A stretch of DNA of 64,000 nt from JAEZDC01 sp036676415 (lineage in GTDB: Bacteria > Bacteroidota > Bacteroidia > Chitinophagales > Chitinophagaceae): the NCBI GenBank assembly GCA_036676415.1, contig JAKFCX010000021.1, positions 124,001 through 188,000 of the forward strand. Reading direction: 5' to 3'. This document shows, piece after piece, positions 43,149 through 52,076 of the stretch. The first letter of the stretch is position 1. Each line of letters opens with the position of its first letter. The notes beneath the pieces are model-generated. The model saw only the letters and a program-made list of their open reading frames with translations, searched no databases and had not been told where the DNA came from. The position numbers and the translations under genes are program-made.

Positions 43149-44072
43149 ATGAGTACAACAAATGGATCGTCAAATCACATTGACGTGTATCAGATTGTCA
43201 CCGACAAGATTATTGAACTCCTTGAGAAAGGCACTGTTCCCTGGCAATTGCCTTGGGCGAATGCAGGCATGCCGATGAATCTTTTGAGCAAACGTCCTTA
43301 CAGAGGCATCAATGTATGGCTCTTATCCATGCTTACGTATGAATCAAATCTCTTTATCACCTTTGATCAACTAAAGAAGCTTGGAGGAAATGTAAAGAAG
43401 GGAGAACATGGGCATGTCGTAGTATTCTGGAAGACACCTGAAAAGAATCAAAATCTGGACGAAGCTGAAGAGCAAACAAAGCAAAAGAAAAGAACTATCC
43501 TCCGGTACTACAAGGTTTGGAATATTACTCAATGCGATAACATTCCAGAGAAGCTACTCCCCTCCTTTTCAACCCAAGACTACGATCCCATTATGGAGTG
43601 TGAAAGTATCATTGACCTGATGCCTAACAAACCAAAGATGGTATCAAAAGAATCCCAGGCTTATTATGATGTGCAACAGGATTTGGTGAATATGCCAAAG
43701 AAGAAAACTTTTAAGAGCAATGAAGGATATTATTCAACGCTCTTTCATGAACTTGTCCATAGTACAGGGCATTCTTCTCGGGTTGATCGAAAATCAATTA
43801 CAGAAATGCATGAGTTTGGTGGAGAGCAGTATTCGATTGAAGAATTGATAGCAGAATTAGGTTCATGCTATCTCTGCAATCATGCAGGCATTCTCAATGA
43901 AAGGATAGATCAGAGCGCTGCCTATGTTGAAAGCTGGCTACAAAAATTGAAAAGCGATAAGCGATTCATTGTGTTTGCTGCGGCTCATGCACAACGAGGT
44001 ACTGATTACATCCTCAACATTAAAGAGTACGATAGGGAGCGTGAAGTTGAGCAGTCGGAAGTACTAACTTAA
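43149..44072 (+). CDS. ardC: ArdC-family antirestriction protein
   Basis: A 307-residue protein of two domains. The N-terminal domain (about 10-140) is the ssDNA-binding ArdC-N type (PWQLPWANAGMPMNLLSKRP, YRGINVWLL, KKGEHGHVVVFW). The C-terminal domain is a zinc metallopeptidase-like fold with HELVHSTGH (200-208) and EELIAELGSCYL further on. ArdC proteins coat and protect single-stranded DNA from host restriction during transfer. The gene has its own promoter module (copy 5) and terminator. That it belongs to a mobile element is well supported. Confidence 0.9.
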   Translation: MSTTNGSSNHIDVYQIVTDKIIELLEKGTVPWQLPWANAGMPMNLLSKRPYRGINVWLLSMLTYESNLFITFDQLKKLGGNVKKGEHGHVVVFWKTPEKNQNLDEAEEQTKQKKRTILRYYKVWNITQCDNIPEKLLPSFSTQDYDPIMECESIIDLMPNKPKMVSKESQAYYDVQQDLVNMPKKKTFKSNEGYYSTLFHELVHSTGHSSRVDRKSITEMHEFGGEQYSIEELIAELGSCYLCNHAGILNERIDQSAAYVESWLQKLKSDKRFIVFAAAHAQRGTDYILNIKEYDREREVEQSEVLT

Positions 44073-44077
44073 GCATC

Positions 44078-44106
44078 AAAGCCTGAAATAATTTCAGGCT
44101 TTATTA
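44078..44106 (+). terminator. Rho-independent terminator of ardC
   Basis: AAAGCCTGAA ATAAT TTCAGGCTTT, a perfect stem of 10 bp, followed by ATTACTT. It lies 6 bp after the ArdC stop. Confidence 0.85.
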
Positions 44107-44207
44107 CTTAGTATTTTAAAATGGAGTTCATCATATGAGAAAGATGTCCAGCCCTATAATTTCAACGGGGCTAACTTGTCAAAGGAGAACAACTGGTGGG
44201 TTAACAA

Positions 44208-45005
44208 TCAAAGTATAATACTCTTGTCGCTATCCTGATATTGTGTATCAATAGCAATCTTGCCAATCTCAGAAATGCCGATATGGTTTCCTGTAACGGA
44301 AGAAAAAACTTCAATGTGTGCATCCGTGCCGACATGGAAATTATCTATAACCCACAATTCATCATAGCCGGCGCGTTTATATACCTTTCTACCTTGATTT
44401 CGATAATGTGTTAGAGTAAATTGACCAGATGTAATTAGTACCGTTTGAAAATCCTGAGGTGGAACTCTTGAGGTTTTTGCGTACGGCTTTGCAGGATCGA
44501 TAACTTTCTTTGCAATTAGCCATTTAGTCACTGTATCCTTATCATAGACACAATCAACTTTCGCTTTTGTGGCAGGTGCCTTTATGACTTCAATATTTGC
44601 TGCAGTACCGAATAATGAGTTGGTGAAGTTTAAGAGAAAAGTGTTGAGAGATCTCTTATTTATTTTCCTTTGCGTGATTTCAGCAACCGAACTAGTAACA
44701 TAGTCTTTAGCACTATAGGTATATGCACATGTTGTATCGTGTTCAATGGTATCCTCCCAATAACCCCAATTTTTGAGGTTAGCTAAAAATCGATCATTGA
44801 GTTCTTTATTTGCCTTAACAATCTCTGTAAGAAAAACTCCAGGAACTGCTTCCGCATAGAAAATTGTACTACTTGCATAGGTATCCCGTTTTACCTCCCA
44901 TTCATTGAACACAGCAATCGCTGATAGAAATGTATCGACTGCTGCCTGTATATTATAAGCAGTAAACTGATTATGTAAGGATTTTTCATTTATGAAAACT
45001 TGCAT
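44208..45005 (-). CDS. Last gene of the R-M/ATPase operon, unknown function
   Basis: A 265-residue protein starting MQVFINEKSLHNQF at 45005, 2 bp after the ATPase stop; the longer frame from 45068 would overlap it. The N-terminal part is helical (NIQAAVDTFLSAIAVFNEW) and the C-terminal part has strands with YDELWVIDNFHVGTDAHIEVF. This last block looks like those of small nuclease or toxin domains that read '..W.VDN.H...HIEVF', though this is a weak pattern match. As the last gene after an ATPase, it may be the effector of an ATPase-effector pair. Confidence 0.55.
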   Translation of the reverse strand: MQVFINEKSLHNQFTAYNIQAAVDTFLSAIAVFNEWEVKRDTYASSTIFYAEAVPGVFLTEIVKANKELNDRFLANLKNWGYWEDTIEHDTTCAYTYSAKDYVTSSVAEITQRKINKRSLNTFLLNFTNSLFGTAANIEVIKAPATKAKVDCVYDKDTVTKWLIAKKVIDPAKPYAKTSRVPPQDFQTVLITSGQFTLTHYRNQGRKVYKRAGYDELWVIDNFHVGTDAHIEVFSSVTGNHIGISEIGKIAIDTQYQDSDKSIIL

Positions 45006-45007
45006 AT

Positions 45008-46270
45008 TTACAAACCAAATAAATAGTTTAGGTCTCTTGTTGCTTGATCGAAAAAATCCGGTGGCCAATCTGATATGGCGCCTTTATCATTTACTGGTAT
45101 TTTCTTAAAGTGCTTTTCATATTCCCTATCGAAATAAAGAACATTTAGGTGAGAAGGGGGAATAACTTCGTTAAATACTGGTATTCTCAGTCCGTTTAAT
45201 ATATGCTCGCTGTGAGATTCAACAAAAACTTGAACTCCATTTAGGCTAACTAATGTCAAGAATTTCGCAATAATTGACTGTGCATATGGATGAAGGTGTG
45301 CTTCTGGATTTTCCACGATTAATATTTCTCCTGGATTAGCAATTAACCCAGCAACCAGTAGAGGTAGCACATGACTGTAACCATATCCAACATTCGTGGT
45401 GGTAAAATAATCGAAGCCACCGTCTGGGCTGATTTTAAAGGTTAATAAATTCGCGGATGGAATAGGTTGGATATCGAATTTGGCTCCTGAAAACAATTTA
45501 TCAAACCAAAAGGCAACCTGTAACTCCACTGTAGTGCCAATATTATCCTTTATAACGTGGAAAAATTTAGGGATGTTATTTATAAAGCCTTTACCAACAG
45601 GTTTATTTCGAGAATGATGTAATACCATCACTGATTCCTCACCTTTAGGACCGACTGAATAAAACCCTTTTAAGGTTTTATCATGATGATAAAGTTGTGG
45701 GCCGATCCTATCTGACGAGACGTAGTGAACTTTTGTAAAATTAATATTTTCCCTTATAAACCTACATTCATTTAAGTTATTACCTACTGCTAAAGAGGCA
45801 TCGCTAATAAACATGTCAGAAAAGGTAACATCGAGTGGTTTAAACTTGACCGAGTTATTTTTGGATAAAGTAAATCCCTTTTTATTTCGCCTAATGCGAT
45901 AGTGAAAATTCTTTAATTTATGAGACGCCTTTACGGTAACTTGATCAATGTCGGCGACCATTGCGTCATCCTCATTTTCTTTAAAAATATACCGTATTGA
46001 AAAATCATCATACACAAAAGAGAAAGCTATAGGAGAAGTACGTACATTACGAATATCCATATAGCTTCCTAAACTTACATCCTCTCCATTCAATACAAGT
46101 TTAGTTGTGGTTCTATCGAAAGCAGGTGACTGCTTCATTAAAAGTAATGATTGTAAGACTGTTGATTTACCTCGTCCGTTTATGCCAGTTAACAAGTTTA
46201 TATTTGAAAGAGGTATCGGTGTTTCTTCCTTGAACAACTTGAAATTTTTGAGAACCAACTGTTTTATCAT
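45008..46270 (-). CDS. AAA ATPase of the SMC/ABC type (DUF3696-like)
   Basis: A 420-residue P-loop ATPase. Walker A is NINLLTGINGRGKSTVLQSL (24-43), Walker B ILIVENPEAHLHP, and the His switch VFVESHSEHILNG. It lacks a TOPRIM domain, so is not an OLD nuclease; the pattern is that of DUF3696/AAA_13-like ATPases which are often paired with an effector. It overlaps the DUF262 gene by 4 bp (ATGA type), and the unknown gene follows 2 bp later. It probably senses or drives an activity of its neighbours. Confidence 0.75.
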   Translation of the reverse strand: MIKQLVLKNFKLFKEETPIPLSNINLLTGINGRGKSTVLQSLLLMKQSPAFDRTTTKLVLNGEDVSLGSYMDIRNVRTSPIAFSFVYDDFSIRYIFKENEDDAMVADIDQVTVKASHKLKNFHYRIRRNKKGFTLSKNNSVKFKPLDVTFSDMFISDASLAVGNNLNECRFIRENINFTKVHYVSSDRIGPQLYHHDKTLKGFYSVGPKGEESVMVLHHSRNKPVGKGFINNIPKFFHVIKDNIGTTVELQVAFWFDKLFSGAKFDIQPIPSANLLTFKISPDGGFDYFTTTNVGYGYSHVLPLLVAGLIANPGEILIVENPEAHLHPYAQSIIAKFLTLVSLNGVQVFVESHSEHILNGLRIPVFNEVIPPSHLNVLYFDREYEKHFKKIPVNDKGAISDWPPDFFDQATRDLNYLFGL

Positions 46271-47829
46271 ATATCTGACAAGATTTCTTCAGTTAATCTA
46301 AAACGTGCTTTAACTTTTAAAGTTGAGTTCGTAGAATACCGTACTGCATCCAAATATTCATCATCCGTCAAAAGAGCATCGTAATTTGCCACAATTGCGT
46401 CCTTATTCGCTATTAAATTGTTCAAATCCGCCTTTGAAAAAAATCTAGTAATACTTTCCATTATTGCGATACTAATTCGCCCTCTGCTGAACTCAGTTGG
46501 AAGACGGAAATTGCTTTCCCCAAAAAAATCTTTAGTGATTTCTAAGACTTCCATAAAACGCTTTTCCAATGTTGAAATTTCCCTCCTTGACATCTTGTTG
46601 ATAGCCTTCATTGCTCTTTCTAAGAATTCGTTCATGGAGTTGTTATAATCTCGTTGAGGATCGAAAATCTGGAAGGCTAAACAACGAAGAACTGCTTCCC
46701 TATCCTTCATTCTCGTTGGTGCAATTCCCTCATCGATGGCATCTCGAAAAACAGGTGACTCGGCTATCCTTTTTAATAAAGTAGTTGCTTCGCCAATAAA
46801 TACACAATTCCGTATTTCCTGTGGTTCCAACTTTGTTCCTCCAGTATTAATTCGATTGAATATGTCATAAACGATTATCATAGGAACAGATGGTTGTAGA
46901 ACATACATCAATAAATTTTTATCTTCTATTCGTGTTTGCAATTCATCTGATAGTTCAACAAAATATTTTCCATTCAATTCAGGCAACGCTTTCAATCCCG
47001 TTAAAGGAAAATTCCCATCACTGTCCGAGTCAATAAAATCGTTTAAGGTTGATGTACGTTGCAGTCCATCAACAATCGTGTATTTTCCGTCGGTTTCCTT
47101 CCGGAAGTAAAAAGGTGGAAGAGGAACATTTAAAATAATAGATTCTATAAACTGACTTTTTTGGGCTGGCTTCCAAACCAAGTTCCGCTGAAAGTCTGGA
47201 TTCATACGGATTTTGTTAGCATCAATTTTTCTTAATAGCTCAAATACTGAAAATCTCTCTTCTTTAATATCTACTTCCTGGGTGTAATTAGCCGGATATG
47301 CATCAGCTTCCTCCTGCTGATCTTCTGAATTAGGATCTAAAACCTCATTGAATTTGAATCCAGCACCATCTTCGATAATTAATTCAACTGATACGAGCCA
47401 AGAAAATATTGTTCTAATTCTCCTATTTATTGTGGCATGGTCTGACTCAGCAGTAGTATCTAATATTGAAATTAAAAAGCTAATTAAATCTTGATCAGTA
47501 ACGACTCGTTTTTGCTTTTCGAAAAAATCTGTGATTTGTCGAAATAAATTGTTTCTTAAGATCGCCTTTCGAACTAAATAAATTCTTTCTTCTGGAAGAG
47601 ATTCAGCTAATTGAATCCCCTTTTCAGTTATTGCTGCATGATTGCTTTGATTAGTAATTAATCCAAGGATAACAGCAGCATGTCTATAGTAACGAGCTTG
47701 TCTTGTCGTAAAGCCAATTTCCTCAGCAATTTCTGTATCTGCGGCAGCTCCAGCATATACTGCTTCGACAGCAAGGATAACCTTGTCTAATCTATCAGCT
47801 TGAGGAACATCTTTGATTGTAAATCGCAT
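46267..47829 (-). CDS. DUF262 (GmrSD-like) protein with a winged-helix N-terminus
   Basis: A 520-residue protein. An N-terminal winged helix (about 10-75, DTEIAEEIGFTTRQARYYRH) is of a type also seen at the front of some restriction enzymes. The DUF262 core begins near 195 (RFSVFELLRKI, MNPDFQRNLVWK) and has the ParB-like DGLQRTS (254-260), the counterpart of DGQQR in GmrS, followed by FNRINTGGTKLEPQE. GmrSD enzymes cut modified DNA after NTP hydrolysis; the HNH-containing DUF1524 half is not clearly seen here, so cleavage may come from another partner. In operon with an AlwI-family nuclease. Confidence 0.8.
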   Translation of the reverse strand: MRFTIKDVPQADRLDKVILAVEAVYAGAAADTEIAEEIGFTTRQARYYRHAAVILGLITNQSNHAAITEKGIQLAESLPEERIYLVRKAILRNNLFRQITDFFEKQKRVVTDQDLISFLISILDTTAESDHATINRRIRTIFSWLVSVELIIEDGAGFKFNEVLDPNSEDQQEEADAYPANYTQEVDIKEERFSVFELLRKIDANKIRMNPDFQRNLVWKPAQKSQFIESIILNVPLPPFYFRKETDGKYTIVDGLQRTSTLNDFIDSDSDGNFPLTGLKALPELNGKYFVELSDELQTRIEDKNLLMYVLQPSVPMIIVYDIFNRINTGGTKLEPQEIRNCVFIGEATTLLKRIAESPVFRDAIDEGIAPTRMKDREAVLRCLAFQIFDPQRDYNNSMNEFLERAMKAINKMSRREISTLEKRFMEVLEITKDFFGESNFRLPTEFSRGRISIAIMESITRFFSKADLNNLIANKDAIVANYDALLTDDEYLDAVRYSTNSTLKVKARFRLTEEILSDI

Positions 47830-47853
47830 TTATTTATTTATTGCTACGTATAG

Positions 47854-49614
47854 TTACGATTTTATTGCCTGGTCTACAATACTTGTAATAGTTCTCTTCC
47901 AAATAGGGGCGTCTTGATTTGCCTGGGCGCGACATTTTAAGAGAACAGACTGTAAAACATCCGGCATTTTCTCCATCTTATTGATGCCATACATGAATAA
48001 TTTATAAAAATCCTCCAATCTCATCGGAACAATTTGAAGATTGATTTTAGTATCGTCTTTTAGATACCAATCTCCCATCCTAAACGTATGCGCTGTATTA
48101 TTATCAATTTGTAGGGCGATAAAAAGGCCATAAATGGATTTGCCGGTCTTATAATAATCCTCTGCATACTTTGCAATATGCCTGCGGACCGGTTCGCCCT
48201 CTACAGCTTCCTGCCTAGAAGATGCAGTTAGGGTAACTTCAACAACTAACAGAGAGTCTTCAAATTCAAAAATCAAATCCGGGCCATTTCCTGGAGCAGT
48301 ACCTATCGGCAAAAAATCTTGGTCGATCTGAAACCGTCTTGCCTCCCAAGGTTTATTGACTAATGAATTAATGGCCAAGAAAGCACGCCATACCGCCCAT
48401 TCAAAATAAGCAGGTGCCTCACCTCTCGGTATTTTTACCGAATCATCACTCGAGATTCGGTTACTTCCGGTCATTAACGCTTTAAGCCAAGCGGAGATCT
48501 CTGCCCCCTTGTTACGTTGTTGAAAATAATAGTCGTTTTCTTCCAGATGTCGCAATTGCTCTTCTAATTCATATCTCTTTATGGAAAGATCTTCACCTGG
48601 CTTTATTGAAATAGCACTTCCGCTTTTTAGGCGTATTCGCTCCGAAAGGGCTTCAACAATTTTTTCGGCCTCTAAAGTATTGTCTATAGGCAATTTTGAA
48701 CCGTACCAAAAATTCCTGAGGTATTCAATAATAGGCAACTTATCATCATCACTGCTTGCAATAAGGATAGCCAGATCTTCCTTGATCTCGTTAAATGTTA
48801 TCCCTCTTCCGAAGTTCCGAAATAGCCCTGTTGCTTTTAAATATCTCAAAGTACAATCTGCATAATCGTCTAAGGTTTGCGACTTAGTTTCAATTCGAGA
48901 GTCATCAATTGAAGGGTTACCTAGCCGAACTACCTTGGCGTACTCATTTTTATCAAACTTTCTTACTGTGCCTTTCTCTTTTAAACGACTTTTTCGAAAC
49001 GTAAGCAATCTAGTGATCACCTCACCAAATCCATCATCTGGCGTAGTAGTTATCACAAACAAAGCTATTTCCTCAAATGAAATGTGTACACTTTCATTCC
49101 TGTTCTTTAACTCGAAGAGTAATTTAATAACGTATTTCAAAGGAGAGAAGGGAGCACATTCAAACCTATTTTCTATAACAGAAGGTAACTTGATCGCTAG
49201 TATTGCACGTAAGAATGTCTCCTGTTGACCCGCAACGGTATCTGCGTTAATAAGTCTATATCCATTAGGAGTAATTTCATAAGGCCGGCCTGTGAGTTCG
49301 GGCATTTCTTTGGCAATCAACGCCAATTGCGGATCGATTCCGGAGAGATCAAGGCGATCAGAAAATTTTTGTGTTATAAACCCAAGTTTTGTTAATGCTG
49401 AGCGCCACTTCCTCCCAAAATCTGAAACATCAGTCTCGCCCTTTGAAATTCTACTTACTTCAGCCACTCCTGCAGTATGGAGCAATAATGCAAGTTCACT
49501 CTCTTTCTCTGCACCAACCATGCTTCCATTTAGAGACGAATTGTTTAAAGCCACCAAAGCTTCCCTAAGCCTATAGGGTGTTCTTATCGTAGTATTTCCA
49601 AGATGCCAAAGCAT
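47854..49614 (-). CDS. AlwI-family type II restriction endonuclease
   Basis: A 586-residue protein. The C-terminal PD-(D/E)XK domain has GPDLIFEFEDSLLVVEVTL (444-462; Asp446 and Glu459) followed by EGEPVRRHIAKY, the mark of the AlwI family (PF09491). AlwI itself cuts outside an asymmetric GGATC site, so this is probably a type IIS enzyme; the site here is not known. The N-terminal 400 residues carry DNA recognition. It lies 4 bp after the methyltransferase gene, as expected for an R-M pair. Confidence 0.85.
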   Translation of the reverse strand: MLWHLGNTTIRTPYRLREALVALNNSSLNGSMVGAEKESELALLLHTAGVAEVSRISKGETDVSDFGRKWRSALTKLGFITQKFSDRLDLSGIDPQLALIAKEMPELTGRPYEITPNGYRLINADTVAGQQETFLRAILAIKLPSVIENRFECAPFSPLKYVIKLLFELKNRNESVHISFEEIALFVITTTPDDGFGEVITRLLTFRKSRLKEKGTVRKFDKNEYAKVVRLGNPSIDDSRIETKSQTLDDYADCTLRYLKATGLFRNFGRGITFNEIKEDLAILIASSDDDKLPIIEYLRNFWYGSKLPIDNTLEAEKIVEALSERIRLKSGSAISIKPGEDLSIKRYELEEQLRHLEENDYYFQQRNKGAEISAWLKALMTGSNRISSDDSVKIPRGEAPAYFEWAVWRAFLAINSLVNKPWEARRFQIDQDFLPIGTAPGNGPDLIFEFEDSLLVVEVTLTASSRQEAVEGEPVRRHIAKYAEDYYKTGKSIYGLFIALQIDNNTAHTFRMGDWYLKDDTKINLQIVPMRLEDFYKLFMYGINKMEKMPDVLQSVLLKCRAQANQDAPIWKRTITSIVDQAIKS

Positions 49615-49618
49615 AATT

Positions 49619-51511
49619 TTAAGACCCTATAAAAATATATTCCTGGACATCATTACCAACGGCCTCTTCTTTTTGGGTTCCAAATGAATATTTATAATCG
49701 ATCTTTTTCACTTCTACTGTTTTTTTATATTTCGATAACAGCCTTGTCATATCTTCTAAGCTCGGCAATGAATTTGAAGAATATGAGACAATTAATATGC
49801 TGTCCTTAAATTTTTTAAAGAGCTTATCAAATGCATCATAAGCACCCTTTTGAGTTGAAAATGGTGTTGGATAGCTTTTAAATTTTTTGGTTTTGGTATG
49901 CCATTGAATTTCTACCCCTTCCCAATTCAATGCTAATCCTTCAACGAAATGATAGCGCCGAACATACTCATTATCTGATAATGGACTATAGTATGGAGGA
50001 TCAATATATACTAAATCAGCCTTTCTTCTAATAGCCATAGCATCACCGCAGCGAGCGATGTTAGTTTTGGAATTATCAAAAACAGCTTTATTAATTTCCA
50101 TTACCGCATTAAGAAACTGCACTTCAAACGATAATTTTAAATCTTTTCGACCATCATCATACCTTGCTCCAATATAAGTAAATATTCCTCGAGCTCTTTT
50201 CTTAGTACACGCACGAACTAAAGCTGATAAGGCAATTGCCTTTTCATACTGGTTAGTTAACTTTTGAATATTACCCCGAAGAACATCTATGAGGTAATTT
50301 TCTTCATCTGTGAAATATAACCCTGCAAAAGTATCTTGCACAAACGTGTCAAGCTTAGTCCCAGCCTTTACAATCAATAACTCTTTGGCTTTTTCAATAT
50401 CCAAAGTAATAGAGTTGTTTTGAATCATTGCTTTGGTATAAGTAGCCGATAAAGCCATATAGTCATTGCTAATGACTTCCTTACCCATTGATTTCAAAAG
50501 ATACCCTACTATACCTGATCCCGAAAACAAATCCATTGCAGTTTCAAATTGAAATCGCTGAAAGATTTCATGAATGTAAGGTAGTAGCTTGCTTTTTGAA
50601 CCCATCCATCGAGTAGATGGGTATCGTTCAACTTGAGCCGGCAATTTAGCCGGAACTTTTTTGAGGCGAGATTTATCCCTGGGAGGTATTGTTACAATAA
50701 CATCTTCACCCGTGCGTTTACTTGCGTTACTATTAATGAATCGTTTGGTTTGTAAGATCTCAATTTTGAAATCCTTATATAATTTATGAACTAACGGATG
50801 ATTAGAATTAGTAAGAACAGTATAACATCCTAAGTCATGCAAGCGCATTATCTCCTCAGCCATTTCATGATGATCCTCCTCATAAAACTGTTCTTTGGTA
50901 TACCTTTTAAAATCACTGTACTTTGAGATCGGTAAATATGGCGGGTCTAAAAAAATAAAGTCTCCTGGCTCCGCCTCCTCCATTAGCACCGTTTTATAGT
51001 CTCCCCCAATGAGTTTTACATTCTGAAAGGCTGCGGATGCTGCAACAAGTGCATCTTCATCGCATATTTTAGGATTAGTATATCGACCAAATGGAACATT
51101 GAATTTCCCATTTCTATTCACTCTATACAATCCATTGAAACAGGTTTTATTGAGGTAAATAGTCCTGGCTGCGGCGTAATAGGAATTTGTCAACCTAATC
51201 TCTCTTGCTCTTAAATCATAAAAGAAATCGGAATCATTTTGAAATGTTTTTAAATGAGCAATTATTTTATATGGGTCTTTAGCTAGACAATGGTATAAAT
51301 TAATTAATTCAGGATTCGAATCTGCAATGACTGCTTTCTCTGGAGCCAGACTAAAGAACAAGGCCCCACTTCCAAAAAACGGTTCAATGTATTTATTGAA
51401 CTGTTTAGGACTACGTTGTTTCAATTCTGTGATAAGCTGGGATTTACCACCTGCCCACTTTAAAATTGGCTTTGCTAACGGCTGGCTTAACTGAACTGCG
51501 ACTGAGCCCAT
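49619..51511 (-). CDS. Fused double N6-adenine DNA methyltransferase (Dam-type, type IIS-like)
   Basis: A 630-residue protein with two complete methyltransferase domains. The first (about 10-280) has KWAGGKSQL (18-26), FFGSGALFF and LDPPYLPIS (DPPY 189-192), as in Dam. The second (about 298-630) has RWMGSKSKL, MDLFSGSGIVGYLL and YIDPPYYSP (DPPY 504-507). Type IIS systems such as FokI use such fused pairs, one domain for each strand of an asymmetric site, and this suits the AlwI-like nuclease next to it. It is the first gene of the operon and would protect host DNA before the nuclease is made. Confidence 0.92.
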   Translation of the reverse strand: MGSVAVQLSQPLAKPILKWAGGKSQLITELKQRSPKQFNKYIEPFFGSGALFFSLAPEKAVIADSNPELINLYHCLAKDPYKIIAHLKTFQNDSDFFYDLRAREIRLTNSYYAAARTIYLNKTCFNGLYRVNRNGKFNVPFGRYTNPKICDEDALVAASAAFQNVKLIGGDYKTVLMEEAEPGDFIFLDPPYLPISKYSDFKRYTKEQFYEEDHHEMAEEIMRLHDLGCYTVLTNSNHPLVHKLYKDFKIEILQTKRFINSNASKRTGEDVIVTIPPRDKSRLKKVPAKLPAQVERYPSTRWMGSKSKLLPYIHEIFQRFQFETAMDLFSGSGIVGYLLKSMGKEVISNDYMALSATYTKAMIQNNSITLDIEKAKELLIVKAGTKLDTFVQDTFAGLYFTDEENYLIDVLRGNIQKLTNQYEKAIALSALVRACTKKRARGIFTYIGARYDDGRKDLKLSFEVQFLNAVMEINKAVFDNSKTNIARCGDAMAIRRKADLVYIDPPYYSPLSDNEYVRRYHFVEGLALNWEGVEIQWHTKTKKFKSYPTPFSTQKGAYDAFDKLFKKFKDSILIVSYSSNSLPSLEDMTRLLSKYKKTVEVKKIDYKYSFGTQKEEAVGNDVQEYIFIGS

Positions 51512-51541
51512 AGGTAGAATCGTTGGTTTAGCGGTCGTTAT

Positions 51542-51574
51542 TTTATAATATATTGATTTTCAAAATATTATAAA
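51542..51574. promoter_or_regulatory. Inverted repeat upstream of the R-M operon
   Basis: TTTATAATAT (51542-51551) and ATATTATAAA (51565-51574), a perfect 10-bp inverted repeat with a 13-nt spacer, 31-63 bp before the methyltransferase ATG. Its place and AT content suit a promoter with an operator. No controller (C) protein gene is in the operon. Confidence 0.5.
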
Positions 51575-51689
51575 TACGATCTTGGTTTCAAAAATAGAGC
51601 TTCTGATCGACTATTAGTCTAAGAACTAATTCACGATGTTGATAACTCAGTTAAAAAGTAAATATACTAAATATTTTAGCATTAAAACC

Positions 51690-51895
51690 CTAACCTTCTT
51701 ATTGCAGGTAAATCTATCTCGCCCAGCTCAATCGTGCTCGCAGCCACATGAGGTCTTACACATGCTCGTCTCAAGGCGTAGCTTATGTGTCGCGACTCTT
51801 ACTGGCTTAACCGGATCGCTTTTACTGCTACAGTGCCTGGCAAGTGTGCAAGCACAGCTTGGCACAAGCTGAAGGCTCCTTTACCTGTCCAAAAA
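51690..51895 (-). other. Element C: GC-rich non-coding stretch related to element B
   Basis: The stretch 51512-52076 has no convincing gene. This GC-rich part, read on the minus strand, has a hairpin CAGCTTGTGCCAAGCTG and the block GTGGCTGCGAGCAC (51747-51734) followed by a GCTGGG nearby, as in element B (17237-17250, then GCTGGCTGGG). The 78-codon frame across it is Ser/Leu/Cys-rich with a repeat-like look and not credible. It lies between divergent operons. Confidence 0.45.
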
Positions 51896-52076
51896 ATATC
51901 AACAGGTATGAAAATATTTCCTATGGAATATTGGAAAACACATAAACATCAAGGATTTTTTATAAGTTAGAACTCGATTGACTACTCTTATATCTAGCCA
52001 TGCCCGTAAATCCACTGACTTTCTATACTGCACATGCAGAAATTGTTTAAATTTTCAATTCCATAAAACCCCTTAA

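Noticed and set aside
40023..44072. Complete Qat or Septu system
   Set aside because: Only a TatD fragment is seen; there is no QatA ATPase, QueC-like gene or PtuA-PtuB pair.
51636..51872. 78-codon frame across element C
   Set aside because: Leu/Ser/Gln/Cys-rich composition without domain; the DNA is related to another non-coding stretch.
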